Shown one piece after another: positions 30,997 through 39,887 of a stretch of 64,000 bases of DNA. Where the stretch lies: positions 124,001 to 188,000 of the forward strand of contig NZ_MRST01000022.1 in NCBI RefSeq assembly GCF_001902145.1. The letters are read 5' to 3'. Made by a program: the position numbers and the translations under genes. Position 1 is the stretch's first letter, and each line of letters opens with the position of its first letter. A model generated the notes under the pieces. It saw only the letters and a list, made by a program, of their open reading frames with translations, was not told the DNA's origin and did not search any database. The stretch comes from Pseudomonas fluorescens (GTDB lineage Bacteria; Pseudomonadota; Gammaproteobacteria; Pseudomonadales; Pseudomonadaceae).

Positions 30997-31136
30997 CCCA
31001 CGCAAAACACCGCATGTCATCGCGTTGAAAAAAACGTAACATTTACGGCCAATTCTGAGTGTTGAGGGTGCGCTTTCCACGGTTGCCCCGCCGTTCGCTC
31101 AGAAGGTCCGTCGATTACCCAGAGCCTTGCCCAGCC

Positions 31137-32261
31137 ATGCCCCTGCTTGACAGCCCTTTCGCCCAGCTCGACCTGATTCGTCAGCCGGAGCAACACAATG
31201 ATCCGCTGCAAGCCTTCGATGCCGCCGACGAATACCTGCTCAGCCACCTCGCCGCGCAACAGCTTACTGCTGCCACCCGCGTGCTGGTCCTCAATGACAG
31301 CTTCGGCGCCCTGGCGGCCAGCCTTCAAGGCCAGGTACAGGTAACCTCCAGCGGCGATTCGTTCCTCGCCGCCCAGGGCCTGGAAAAAAACCTGGTGCGC
31401 AACGGCAAGGCCTTCGATGCCGTGCCCTTCATACCGGCCAGCCATCTCGCGACCGGGCCGTTCGATCGCGTACTGATCCGCGTGCCGAAAACCCTGGCGT
31501 TGCTGGAAGAGCAACTGATCCGCCTGCAAGGGCAACTGGCGCCCGGCGCCGAGGTGATCGCAGGCGCAATGGTCAAGCATTTGCCACGGGCTGCGGGCGA
31601 ATTGCTGGAGCGTTATATCGGGCCCATGCACGCCTCATTGGCGGTCAAAAAGGCGCGGCTGCTGATCGCTAGCATCGAGCCGCGCCCTGCTGCAGTCTCG
31701 CCCTACCCGACCCGCTACACCCTGGACGCGCCCGTCATCGAACTGCGTAACCACGCCAACGTCTTTTGCCGCGAAGGCCTGGACATCGGCACCCGCGCCT
31801 TCCTGCCGCACCTGCCAAAAAACCTGGGCAGTGCCCGCGTGGCGGACCTGGGCTGCGGCAACGGTGTATTGGCGATTGCCAGCGCCCTGCACAACCCCGA
31901 CGCGCACTATACCTTGGTGGATGAGTCGTACATGGCGGTGCAATCGGCCGCCGAAAACTGGCAAGCCGCCCTGGGCGAACGGGACGTCATCCTACGTGCC
32001 GGCGATGGTCTGGCCGGCCAGGAGGCGCAATCGCTGGATGTGGTGCTGTGCAACCCGCCGTTCCACCAACAACAAGTGGTCGGCGACTTCCTCGCCTGGC
32101 GCATGTTCCAGCAGGCACGCGAAGCGCTGGTGATCGGCGGCGCCCTGTACATCGTCGGGAATCGTCACCTGGGCTACCACAGCAAGCTGGCGCGTCTGTT
32201 CCGTGGCGTCGAGCAAGTAGCGGCCACGCCGAAGTTCGTCATCCTCAAGGCGCGTAAATAA
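31137..32261 (+). CDS. rlmG: 23S rRNA (guanine-1835-N2)-methyltransferase RlmG
   Basis: A 374-residue protein (E. coli RlmG: 378). It methylates G1835 of 23S rRNA using S-adenosylmethionine. Two Rossmann-like halves are visible; the catalytic C-terminal half has the SAM motif VADLGCGNGVLAI (about 235-247) and the N6/N2-type motif NPPFH (about 305). The start MPLLDSPFAQLDLIRQ is the family N-terminus; no strong ribosome site. It is followed by a family A repeat and is convergent with the cio operon. Confidence 0.88.
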   Translation: MPLLDSPFAQLDLIRQPEQHNDPLQAFDAADEYLLSHLAAQQLTAATRVLVLNDSFGALAASLQGQVQVTSSGDSFLAAQGLEKNLVRNGKAFDAVPFIPASHLATGPFDRVLIRVPKTLALLEEQLIRLQGQLAPGAEVIAGAMVKHLPRAAGELLERYIGPMHASLAVKKARLLIASIEPRPAAVSPYPTRYTLDAPVIELRNHANVFCREGLDIGTRAFLPHLPKNLGSARVADLGCGNGVLAIASALHNPDAHYTLVDESYMAVQSAAENWQAALGERDVILRAGDGLAGQEAQSLDVVLCNPPFHQQQVVGDFLAWRMFQQAREALVIGGALYIVGNRHLGYHSKLARLFRGVEQVAATPKFVILKARK

Positions 32262-32277
32262 AAAAGCCCTGCTTTTT

Positions 32278-32375
32278 TAGGAGCGAGCTTGCTCGCGAAA
32301 AACCTGAGAACACCGCGGGGCGTCAGGCACCCCGCGTTATCGTTGACGTTTTTCGCGAGCAAGCTCGCTCCTACA
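32278..32375. repeat. REP doublet, family A (copy 4)
   Basis: A 98-bp inverted repeat with family A arms (left end TTAGGAG instead of TGTAGGAG). The spacer partly differs (CACCGCGGGGCGTCAGGC) but ends in the usual GTTATCGTTGACG. A short A/T-rich hairpin (32258-32277) precedes it. Confidence 0.85.
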
Positions 32376-32381
32376 TTGGTG

Positions 32382-32546
32382 TCAGTGGGTGCTCAGGCCT
32401 GCCGCATTCATGAACATGCGCATCAGGCTGGCCACCACGAACAGGGCCAGTACGCTGCCGGTCCAGATCATCGCCAGCCACCCCAGGCGCCGCCACAACG
32501 GCTGCTTCTCGGCCTGTTCAATCTCGTGCAACGAAGGTTTGGACAT
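32382..32546 (-). CDS. DUF2474 single-TM mini-protein, likely accessory subunit of the CioAB oxidase
   Basis: A 54-residue protein. A charged N-terminus (MSKPSLHEIEQAEKQPLWRR) is followed by one TM helix (about 21-46, GWLAMIWTGSVLALFVV). An excellent ribosome site AGGAGGG lies 7 nt before the ATG. It starts 12 nt after the cioB stop and is on the same strand, so it is the third gene of the operon. Its position and shape recall CydX, the tiny subunit that stabilises cytochrome bd in E. coli. The DUF2474 call is from memory of that family's size and context. Function as a Cio subunit is inference. Confidence 0.75.
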   Translation of the reverse strand: MSKPSLHEIEQAEKQPLWRRLGWLAMIWTGSVLALFVVASLMRMFMNAAGLSTH

Positions 32547-32558
32547 GTTTCAACCCTC

Positions 32559-33566
32559 CTAGTGATAGCCGTCTTCGTGGGTGACCTTGCCGCGGAACAC
32601 GTAGTAGCTCCAGAAGGTGTAGCCCAGGATGAACGGGATGATGAACAGCGTGCCCACCAGCATGAAGCCCTGGCTTTGCGGCGGCGCGGCGGCATCCCAG
32701 ATCGACACGGACGGCGGGATGATGTTCGGCCACAGGCTGATCCCCAGGCCGCTGTAGCCGAGGAAGATCAGCACAAGCGTCAGCAAAAACGGCGTGTAGT
32801 GCGCATTACGTGCCACAGCCCGGATCAGCCCGTACATGGTGACCAGCACCAGGATCGGCACCGGCAGGAACCAGAACAGGTTCGGCAAGGAGAACCACCG
32901 CGACGCGATTTCCGGGTGGGTCAGCGGCGTCCAGATGCTGACGATGCCGATCACCGCCAACACCACAAACGCCAAAGGCCGCGCCAGGTTGTGCATCTGC
33001 TCCTGCAACTTGCCTTCGGTCTTCATGATCAACCAGGTGCAGCCGAGCAAGGCATACGCCACGATCAGCGCCACGCCGCAGAACATCGTGAAGGGTGTGA
33101 GCCAGTCCAGTGAACCGCCGGCGAACTGGCGATCCACCACCGGAATACCGTCGATGAAGGCGCCCAACGCAACACCCTGGAAGAAGGTCGCCGCCAGCGA
33201 GCCGCCAATAAACGCCTTGTCCCACAGGTGACGCTTGTGGTCCTTGGCCTTGAAGCGGAACTCAAAGGCCACGCCGCGGAAGATCAGGCCGATCAGCATC
33301 AGGATCAGCGGCAGGTACAGCGCCGACAACACCACCGAATAGGCCAGCGGGAACGCGCCGAACAACGCCGCGCCACCGAGTACCAGCCAGGTTTCGTTAC
33401 CGTCCCATACGGGCGCCACGGTGTTCATCATCACATCACGGTCGACTTTGCCTGGAATAAACGGGAAGAGAATGCCGATACCCAGGTCGAAGCCGTCCAT
33501 GACCACGTACATCATGATGCCGAAGATGATGATCACGGCCCAGATCAGCGGAAGATCAATACCCAT
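32559..33566 (-). CDS. cioB: Cyanide-insensitive terminal oxidase, subunit II
   Basis: A 335-residue inner-membrane protein of the CydB/CioB family with about eight TM helices. Landmarks: MYVVMDGFDLGIGILFPF (about 18-35), WDGNETWLVLGGAALFGAFP and FRGVAFEFRFK. With CioA it forms a bd-type quinol oxidase that reduces O2 and resists cyanide. It starts 1 nt after the cioA stop, so translation is probably coupled. Assigned to the cyanide-insensitive branch because of its partner's sequence. The start MGIDLPLIW fits the family. Confidence 0.92.
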   Translation of the reverse strand: MGIDLPLIWAVIIIFGIMMYVVMDGFDLGIGILFPFIPGKVDRDVMMNTVAPVWDGNETWLVLGGAALFGAFPLAYSVVLSALYLPLILMLIGLIFRGVAFEFRFKAKDHKRHLWDKAFIGGSLAATFFQGVALGAFIDGIPVVDRQFAGGSLDWLTPFTMFCGVALIVAYALLGCTWLIMKTEGKLQEQMHNLARPLAFVVLAVIGIVSIWTPLTHPEIASRWFSLPNLFWFLPVPILVLVTMYGLIRAVARNAHYTPFLLTLVLIFLGYSGLGISLWPNIIPPSVSIWDAAAPPQSQGFMLVGTLFIIPFILGYTFWSYYVFRGKVTHEDGYH

Positions 33567-33567
33567 C

Positions 33568-35007
33568 TCAATTCCCCTTGTGCTGGATGTGGTCGTGGTC
33601 GTTATCACTGCCATCGTCGGCAGCAGACAACGGACGCGCCGGGGTGCGTTTCTGGCCGGGGCCACCATGGGCGGGCTCGGTACTGTCGTGGGTCACGGGG
33701 CCTTTGCGCACCAGGCGCATCATGTAGCCCAGGCCCGCGCCGAACAGCGCGAAGTACACCACTACGAACAACACCAGGGTGATGGTCATCTGCGTCAGGC
33801 TATGCCCGGAGGAGGCATCCGCCGTGCGCATCAACCCGTAGACCACCCAGGGCTGGCGACCGATTTCGGTGGTGAACCAACCGGCAAGAATCGCAATCAG
33901 GCCAGACGGGCCCATCCACAGCGCCAGGTACAGGAACGGTTTGGACGTGTACATCTTGTCGCCCCGGCGCAGCCACAGGCTGAACAGACCGGTGAAAATC
34001 ATCAGGAACCCCAGGCCGACCATGACCCGGAACGACCAGAACACAATGGTCGAGTTGGGGCGGTCTTCAGGCGGGAACTCTTTGAGCGCCGGCACCTGCT
34101 TGTCCAGCGAGTGAGTCAGGATCAGGCTGCCCAGGTACGGAATCTCGACCGCGTATTTGGTTTTCTCGGCTTTCATGTCCGGCCAGCCGAACAGGATCAG
34201 CGGCGTGGGCTCGTTGCCGATATTTTCCCAGTGGCCTTCAATCGCGGCGATCTTGGCCGGCTGGTGCTTGAGGGTATTGAGGCCGTGGAAGTCGCCGATC
34301 ACCGCCTGGATGGGCGCAACGATCAGCGCCATCCACATCGCCATCGAGAGCATTTTGCGGATCGCCGGGTTGTCCTTGCCGCGCAGCAAATGCCAGGCCG
34401 CCGACGAGCCGACGAAGAACGCCGTGGCCACGAACGCAGCCGTGGACATGTGCATCAGGCGGTAGGGGAACGACGGGTTGAAGATTACCGCCAGCCAATC
34501 GGTCGGTATCACGCGGCCATCGATGATTTCAAAGCCCTGGGGCGTCTGCATCCAGCTGTTGGAGGCAAGGATCCAGAACGTGGAGATCAGCGTACCCACG
34601 GCCACCATCACCGTGGCGAAGAAGTGCAGCTTGCGCCCCACCTTGTTCCAACCGAACAACATCACGCCAAGGAAACCGGCCTCGAGGAAAAAGGCCGTCA
34701 GCACTTCGTACGTCAGCAACGGCCCGGTGACGGAACCGGCGAAGTCCGAGAAGCGGCTCCAGTTGGTACCGAACTGGTAGGCCATGACCAGGCCCGACAC
34801 CACGCCCATGCCGAAGTTGACGGCGAAGATCTTCGACCAGAAATGGTAGAGGTCACGGTAGGTGTCGTTGTGGGTCTTGAGCCACAAGCCCTCCAGTACC
34901 GCGAGGTAACTGGCCAGGCCGATGGTGATCGCCGGGAACAGGATGTGGAATGAGATGGTGAACGCGAATTGAATTCGGGCGAGATCTAGCGCCTCCAAAC
35001 CGAACAT
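33568..35007 (-). CDS. cioA: Cyanide-insensitive terminal oxidase, subunit I
   Basis: A 479-residue inner-membrane protein of the CydA/CioA family. It opens with LDLARIQFAFTISFHILFP, including the first heme-ligand His (about 21). GRQPWVVYGLMRTADA (about 394-409) and a short Q-loop are typical of the CioA branch rather than long-loop E. coli CydA. It oxidises ubiquinol and binds b-type and bd-type hemes. The ATG at 35007 follows AGAGGAAG. In P. aeruginosa, cioAB is repressed by ANR at low oxygen; a perfect ANR-type box lies about 160 nt upstream here. Genes cioA, cioB and the DUF2474 gene form an operon. Confidence 0.93.
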   Translation of the reverse strand: MFGLEALDLARIQFAFTISFHILFPAITIGLASYLAVLEGLWLKTHNDTYRDLYHFWSKIFAVNFGMGVVSGLVMAYQFGTNWSRFSDFAGSVTGPLLTYEVLTAFFLEAGFLGVMLFGWNKVGRKLHFFATVMVAVGTLISTFWILASNSWMQTPQGFEIIDGRVIPTDWLAVIFNPSFPYRLMHMSTAAFVATAFFVGSSAAWHLLRGKDNPAIRKMLSMAMWMALIVAPIQAVIGDFHGLNTLKHQPAKIAAIEGHWENIGNEPTPLILFGWPDMKAEKTKYAVEIPYLGSLILTHSLDKQVPALKEFPPEDRPNSTIVFWSFRVMVGLGFLMIFTGLFSLWLRRGDKMYTSKPFLYLALWMGPSGLIAILAGWFTTEIGRQPWVVYGLMRTADASSGHSLTQMTITLVLFVVVYFALFGAGLGYMMRLVRKGPVTHDSTEPAHGGPGQKRTPARPLSAADDGSDNDHDHIQHKGN

Positions 35008-35164
35008 AAGTCTTCCTCTGTCAGGTAATACCGGCTGCTGGCTGGGAGCCTGCACCCACTGCCCCCACGGATATGGAGTGTGGCGAATTTCAATTCGTTT
35101 CTTTTATTACCCATCGCGTGGGGAATCTGGTCTTTCGACCGCCAGAACAATCCCGGGGCAGGTT

Positions 35165-35178
35165 TTGATCTGGATCAA
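35165..35178. promoter_or_regulatory. ANR/FNR-type box TTGAT-N4-ATCAA upstream of cioA
   Basis: A perfect match to the ANR consensus (TTGATCTGGATCAA). It is 157 nt before the cioA start and 145 nt before the divergent MFS gene start. ANR repression of cioAB is established in P. aeruginosa. The site could also act on the MFS gene. Confidence 0.75.
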
Positions 35179-35323
35179 GCATCGTTGAAAGAGTAGTCCC
35201 ATTTTTGCTGTAGGACTGTGTGGTCTTTTGCCGCGTGACAGCTTGCCTCAGCTCAGTTCTTGCAACTATTTGTTACAGCTTGATGCTAATCTCGCCATTC
35301 CTCCGTTGCCGACCTGATTGCCG

Positions 35324-36562
35324 ATGCCCAGTGAACCTGCGTTGCTGTTACGTCACCACCGCCCTTTCATCGCGTTCTGGCTGGCGCGGATCTTTACCGC
35401 CAGCGGCTTCCAGATGCTCACCGTGGCGATCGGCTGGAACCTCTACCAGCTGACCGGCAACGTCTTGGACCTGGGCTTGGTAGGCCTGGTGGAATTCGTG
35501 CCGCGCGTGCTATTCATGCTGCACACCGGGCATGTGGCTGATCGCTATGAACGCCGCAGGGTCGCCGCTATCTGCCAGACCTTGCAGGCGCTGATTGCCT
35601 TGTCCCTGGCCATCGGTGGCCTGACCGGCAACGTGACCCGCGAAATGATCTTTATCCTTGCCTTCCTGCTGGGCGCCGCGCGATCGTTTGAAATGCCCAC
35701 CACCCAGGCGCTGTTGCCGAGCATCGTGCCCAGCGCGCTGTTCCCCCGCGCCGTGGCCGCCTCGCAATCGGCCCAGCAACTGGCGACCATCGTCGCACCG
35801 GCCCTGGGCGGCCTGCTTTATGCGTTTGGCAGTGTGTGGGTGTACGGCCCCACCGTGGCGCTGTACCTGATCGCCTGCGTGCTGACCCTTAACCTGCCCG
35901 CGCGCCAGACCCCGCTGAACAAAGCCAAGGCCACCATGGACTCCCTGTTGGCCGGCATACGCTTTATCCGCAGCCGCCCGGACATTCTCGGCGCCATCTC
36001 CCTGGACTTGTTTGCCGTGCTGCTGGGTGGCGCTACCGCGCTGTTGCCGGTGTTCGCCAAGGACATCCTACTGACCGGCGCCTGGGGCCTGGGCCTGCTG
36101 CGGTCGGCACCGGCCGTGGGGGCATTGCTGATGTCACTGTGGCTAGCGCGCTTTTCGGTGGACCGCCAAGTGGGCCGCGTGATGTTCACCGCCGTCGGCG
36201 TGTTCGGGGTGGCAACCATTGCCTTCGGCCTGTCGACTTCGTTCTGGTTTTCACTGGCGGTGCTGGTGGTACTGGGCGCGGCAGACATGATCAGCATGGT
36301 GATTCGTGCGTCGTTCGTGCAGTTGGAAACCCCGGATGAAATGCGCGGGCGGGTGAGTGCGGTCAATGGCCTGTTTATCGGTGCGTCCAATCAGTTGGGC
36401 GAATTCGAATCCGGGATTACCGCCCACTGGTTTGGGACAGTGCCTGCGGTGGTGATGGGCGGGATCGGCACGCTGGTAGTGACCGGGGTGTGGATCAAGC
36501 TGTTCCCGACCCTGGCCAACCGAGATCGCATGCATGTGCCGGTGGAAGAAACCAAGCCATAG
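35324..36562 (+). CDS. MFS exporter (EntS-like MFS_3 group)
   Basis: A 412-residue inner-membrane transporter with about 12 TM segments. FIAFWLARIFTASGFQM and GHVADRYERRRV (MFS motif A region, about 66-77) are visible, and the central part RSRPDILGAISLDLFAVLLG resembles the EntS/MFS_3 group of efflux proteins. Substrate unknown. The ATG at 35324 was chosen over a TTG two codons earlier; neither has a clear ribosome site. It diverges from cioAB; the 316-nt gap holds the ANR box. It is followed by a family B repeat. Confidence 0.8.
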   Translation: MPSEPALLLRHHRPFIAFWLARIFTASGFQMLTVAIGWNLYQLTGNVLDLGLVGLVEFVPRVLFMLHTGHVADRYERRRVAAICQTLQALIALSLAIGGLTGNVTREMIFILAFLLGAARSFEMPTTQALLPSIVPSALFPRAVAASQSAQQLATIVAPALGGLLYAFGSVWVYGPTVALYLIACVLTLNLPARQTPLNKAKATMDSLLAGIRFIRSRPDILGAISLDLFAVLLGGATALLPVFAKDILLTGAWGLGLLRSAPAVGALLMSLWLARFSVDRQVGRVMFTAVGVFGVATIAFGLSTSFWFSLAVLVVLGAADMISMVIRASFVQLETPDEMRGRVSAVNGLFIGASNQLGEFESGITAHWFGTVPAVVMGGIGTLVVTGVWIKLFPTLANRDRMHVPVEETKP

Positions 36563-36598
36563 GCTTCACCGCCTGACCTGATGTTGGAATACAGTCAA

Positions 36599-36687
36599 TG
36601 TGGGAGCGGGCTTGCTCGCGAATGCGGCGTGCCTTTCAGTACATCAGTGACTGAACCACCGCATTCGCGAGCAAGCCCGCTCCCACA
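36599..36687. repeat. REP doublet, family B (copy 2)
   Basis: An 89-bp inverted repeat with arms TGTGGGAGCGGGCTTGCTCG... and their reverse complement. It lies between the convergent MFS and paoC genes and may serve as a terminator. Confidence 0.9.
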
Positions 36688-36717
36688 TTTTTGACTTTCA
36701 GTGTTGAGAAGATCCGG

Positions 36718-38901
36718 TTACAACACCTTATCCAAGGTAATCGGAAACTCCCGAACCCGCTTGCCGGTGGCATGGTAAACCGCATTCGCCACCGCCGCCG
36801 CCACCCCAACAATGCCGATTTCCCCCACGCCCTTGGATCCGAGGGCATTGACGATCTCGTCGTGCTCTTCGACGAACAGCACGTCAATCTCGCCAATATC
36901 GGCGTTCACCGGGATGTGGTACTCGGCCAGGCTGTGGTTCATGTAGCGCCCCAGTTCATGGTCCACCTGGGTCTCTTCATGCAGGGCCATGCCAATGCCC
37001 CACACCACACCGCCGAGGATCTGGCTGCGGGCCATCTTGGGGTTGACCACGCGCCCAGCGGCAATGGCGCTGACCACACGGCTGACCTTGATGGTGCCCA
37101 GGTCTTCGTCAACCCGCACCTCGACAAACACCGCCGAATGGGTCGCGCAGGCATAGCCCTGGCGTTTCTTGTCCGGCTCGCTGTCAACCTGTGCTTGCAG
37201 CACCTCTTCACCGCTGTCCTTGACCAGTTGCGCCAATGACACACTCACATCACCGGCATGCAGTTGGCCTTCGTCAAACCGCACCGCTTCGGCGTCCTTG
37301 AACACCGGGTAGGTCTGCCGGGCGATCTGCAACAACTTGGTATTCAGCGCTTCACAGGCTTGCTGCACCGCCGTACCCACCGAGGACACGGTAAACGAGC
37401 CGCCCTGCAACGGCGCGGTGGGCAACGACGAATCGCCCAGCACAAAACGCACGTCGGCCATGGCCACGCCACTGGCCTGGGCGGCGATTTGAGTCATCAC
37501 CGTGTAGGTGCCGGTGCCGATGTCGGTGGTGGCACTGCTGACGGTGAGTTTGCCGTTGCTATCGATGCGCGCCTTGGCGCTGGCCTTCATCTGCATGGCT
37601 TCCCACACCCCGCCGGCCATGCCCCAGCCGATCAATTGGCGGCCGTCACGCATGCTGCGCGGTTCCGGGTTGCGCTGGTGCCAGCCGAAGCGTTCGGCGC
37701 CCTCGCTGTAGCACTCACGCAGGGCCTTGCTCGACCAGGGCTTGTCTTCGTTCTGGTTACGTTCGGCGTAGTTGATCAGGCGCAGTTGCACCGGGTCGAT
37801 GGCCAGGGCGCACGCCAGTTCGTCCATGGCGCACTCCAGTCCGAGCACGCCTAGCGCGGCGCCGGGGGCACGCATGTCCAGCGGGGTAAACACATCCAAC
37901 GGCGCCAGCTTGTACGTCAGCTGCACGTTGTCACAGTGATAGAGCATGCCGCTCCACTCCACCACGTGCTCGCTGAAATCCTCGAAGCGCGACGTCTGGC
38001 CAATCGCGGTGTGCCCCAACGCCAGCAAGCGCCCATTGGCGGCGGCGCCCATCTGCAAACGCTGCAAGGTGCGCGGGCGATAGCCGAAGGTGAACATCTG
38101 CTGGCGCGTCAGGGTGACGCGCACCGAACGCTTGAGCGCCATGGCCGCCATCACCGCGAGCGGCAATTGGTATTGCGGGCGCAGGCCCGAACCGAAGGCG
38201 CCACCTACGAAAGCGGCAAAGATGCGCACCTGGCGCTTATCCAGGCCGAAGACTTTTTGCACATAGGCCTGGCAGTTCTGCGGGCCCTGGGTCTTGTCGT
38301 GGATATGCAGGCTGCCGTCGGGCTGATACAGCACGGTGCTGGCGTGGGGTTCCATCGGGTTGTGATGCTCGATGGGCGTGCTGTAGTGCAGGTCCAGACT
38401 GATTGCGGCACCGGCCCATTCAGCGTCGAAGTTGCCTCGCGGTTCGGGTGGGGTCTGGGGCGACGGGTACGCCGCCGCTTGCTGGGTGAGCAGGTCGGTT
38501 TCGAAAGCTTCGGGCGCGTAGTCGATCTGCACCAGCGAGCCGGCGCGCCGCGCCAGTTCGAGGTTATCGGCAATCACCAGGGCCAGCGGCTGGCCGCTGT
38601 AGAGCACGCGGTCGTTATACAGCGGGCGAAAAGGCGAGCCATCGGCCGCATCGGCATCGGCGAACGCCTCGTCATAGCTGGCGATTTTCGGCCGGTTGAG
38701 GTGATGGATCACGTCCACTACACCGGGCAAGGCCAACGCCTTGGACGCATCGATGCGAACCACCCGGCCTTTGGCGATCGTACTCGACACCACGCTGCCA
38801 TGCAGCAGGCCGTCCTCGGGAAATTCACCGGCGTAGCGCGCTTGGCCGGTGACCTTGAGCAGACCGTCGACACGGTCCAGGGGTTTGCCGATGGCGCTCA
38901 T
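36718..38901 (-). CDS. paoC: Aldehyde oxidoreductase molybdenum-binding subunit (PaoC-like)
   Basis: A 727-residue large subunit of the xanthine oxidase family. It binds the molybdopterin cytosine dinucleotide cofactor. Landmarks: VDGLLKVTGQARYAGEF (about 10-26), AFVGGAFGSGL (about 226-236), DMRAPGAALGVLGLE and the C-terminal GSKGVGEIGIVG with the catalytic Glu (about 694-699). E. coli PaoABC oxidises aromatic and other aldehydes. It overlaps the FAD subunit gene by 4 nt (ATGA). The likely substrate class (aldehydes) is by similarity only; isoquinoline- or xanthine-type substrates cannot be excluded. Confidence 0.85.
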   Translation of the reverse strand: MSAIGKPLDRVDGLLKVTGQARYAGEFPEDGLLHGSVVSSTIAKGRVVRIDASKALALPGVVDVIHHLNRPKIASYDEAFADADAADGSPFRPLYNDRVLYSGQPLALVIADNLELARRAGSLVQIDYAPEAFETDLLTQQAAAYPSPQTPPEPRGNFDAEWAGAAISLDLHYSTPIEHHNPMEPHASTVLYQPDGSLHIHDKTQGPQNCQAYVQKVFGLDKRQVRIFAAFVGGAFGSGLRPQYQLPLAVMAAMALKRSVRVTLTRQQMFTFGYRPRTLQRLQMGAAANGRLLALGHTAIGQTSRFEDFSEHVVEWSGMLYHCDNVQLTYKLAPLDVFTPLDMRAPGAALGVLGLECAMDELACALAIDPVQLRLINYAERNQNEDKPWSSKALRECYSEGAERFGWHQRNPEPRSMRDGRQLIGWGMAGGVWEAMQMKASAKARIDSNGKLTVSSATTDIGTGTYTVMTQIAAQASGVAMADVRFVLGDSSLPTAPLQGGSFTVSSVGTAVQQACEALNTKLLQIARQTYPVFKDAEAVRFDEGQLHAGDVSVSLAQLVKDSGEEVLQAQVDSEPDKKRQGYACATHSAVFVEVRVDEDLGTIKVSRVVSAIAAGRVVNPKMARSQILGGVVWGIGMALHEETQVDHELGRYMNHSLAEYHIPVNADIGEIDVLFVEEHDEIVNALGSKGVGEIGIVGVAAAVANAVYHATGKRVREFPITLDKVL

Positions 38902-39887
38902 GGCTGTTCTCCTGCGACGGCGGCGTCGCTCAGGGCACGAATGATTGCCCGCCGCGCCAGCTTGACCTTGAAGCCGTTGTGTTCCAAAGGCTCGGCGTCT
39001 TGCAGCAGGGCGTCGGCGGCGGCGCTGAAGGTTTCGCGGCTGACCGTGCGGCCAATCAGCAAGGCTTCCACCGCGCGGTCACGCCAGGGTTTGTGCGCCA
39101 CGCCGCCGAGGGCCAGGCGGGCGTCGATGATTTCATCGCCGTCCAGTTCCAAGGCGGCGGCCACCGAAACCAGGGCGAAGGCATAGGAGGCACGGTCGCG
39201 GATCTTCAGGTAGTGGCTGTGGCGGGCCAGGTGATCGGCGGGGAGCTCAATGGCCGTGATCAGCTCATCGTCGGCCAATTGGTTGTCGCGTTGCGGCGCA
39301 TCGCCTGGCAAGCGGTGGAAGTCGGCGAACTCGATTACTCGCGCGCCGCCACGCCCTTCTACATGCACCCGCGCCGCAAGCGCCGACAGGGCCACGCACA
39401 TGTCCGATGGATGGGTGGCCACGCACTGTTCACTGGCGCCGAGAATCGCATGGATACGGTTCAAGCCGTTGCGCGCCGGGCAGCCGCTGCCGGGCTGGCG
39501 CTTGTTGCACGGTACCGCGGCGTCGTAGAAGTAATAGCAACGGGTGCGCTGCAACAGGTTGCCGCCGGTACTGGCCATGTTGCGTAACTGCGGTGACGCC
39601 CCGGCGAGGATGGCCTGGGACAGCAACGGGTAACGCTGCTCAATGAGCGGGTGCCAGGCCAGGTCGGCGTTGCTCACCAGCGCACCAATGCGCAGGCCGC
39701 CCTCGGCCGTTTCTTGAATGTCATGCAGCGGCAAGCCGGTGATGTCGATCAGGTGCTCGGGATGGCTGATATTTTCCTTCATCAGGTCCAGCAGGTTGGT
39801 GCCACCGGCGATAAAGCGCGAGGCGACGCCGCTCATCTGAACGGCCTGCTGCACATCGGTCGGCCTGCTGTAGTGGAAGGGGTTCAT
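38898..39887 (-). CDS. paoB: Aldehyde oxidoreductase FAD-binding subunit (PaoB-like)
   Basis: A 329-residue middle subunit. It has the FAD-binding motif AGGTNLLDLMKENI (about 28-41) and TGGNLLQRTRCYYFYD (about 107-122), where the extra Cys residues (RCYYF, then PCNKRQPGSGC) are those that bind a [4Fe-4S] cluster in PaoB. It passes electrons from the 2Fe-2S subunit to FAD and an external acceptor. Overlaps of 4 nt with both neighbours show tight translational coupling. The start at 39887 is the family start. Confidence 0.85.
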   Translation of the reverse strand: MNPFHYSRPTDVQQAVQMSGVASRFIAGGTNLLDLMKENISHPEHLIDITGLPLHDIQETAEGGLRIGALVSNADLAWHPLIEQRYPLLSQAILAGASPQLRNMASTGGNLLQRTRCYYFYDAAVPCNKRQPGSGCPARNGLNRIHAILGASEQCVATHPSDMCVALSALAARVHVEGRGGARVIEFADFHRLPGDAPQRDNQLADDELITAIELPADHLARHSHYLKIRDRASYAFALVSVAAALELDGDEIIDARLALGGVAHKPWRDRAVEALLIGRTVSRETFSAAADALLQDAEPLEHNGFKVKLARRAIIRALSDAAVAGEQP

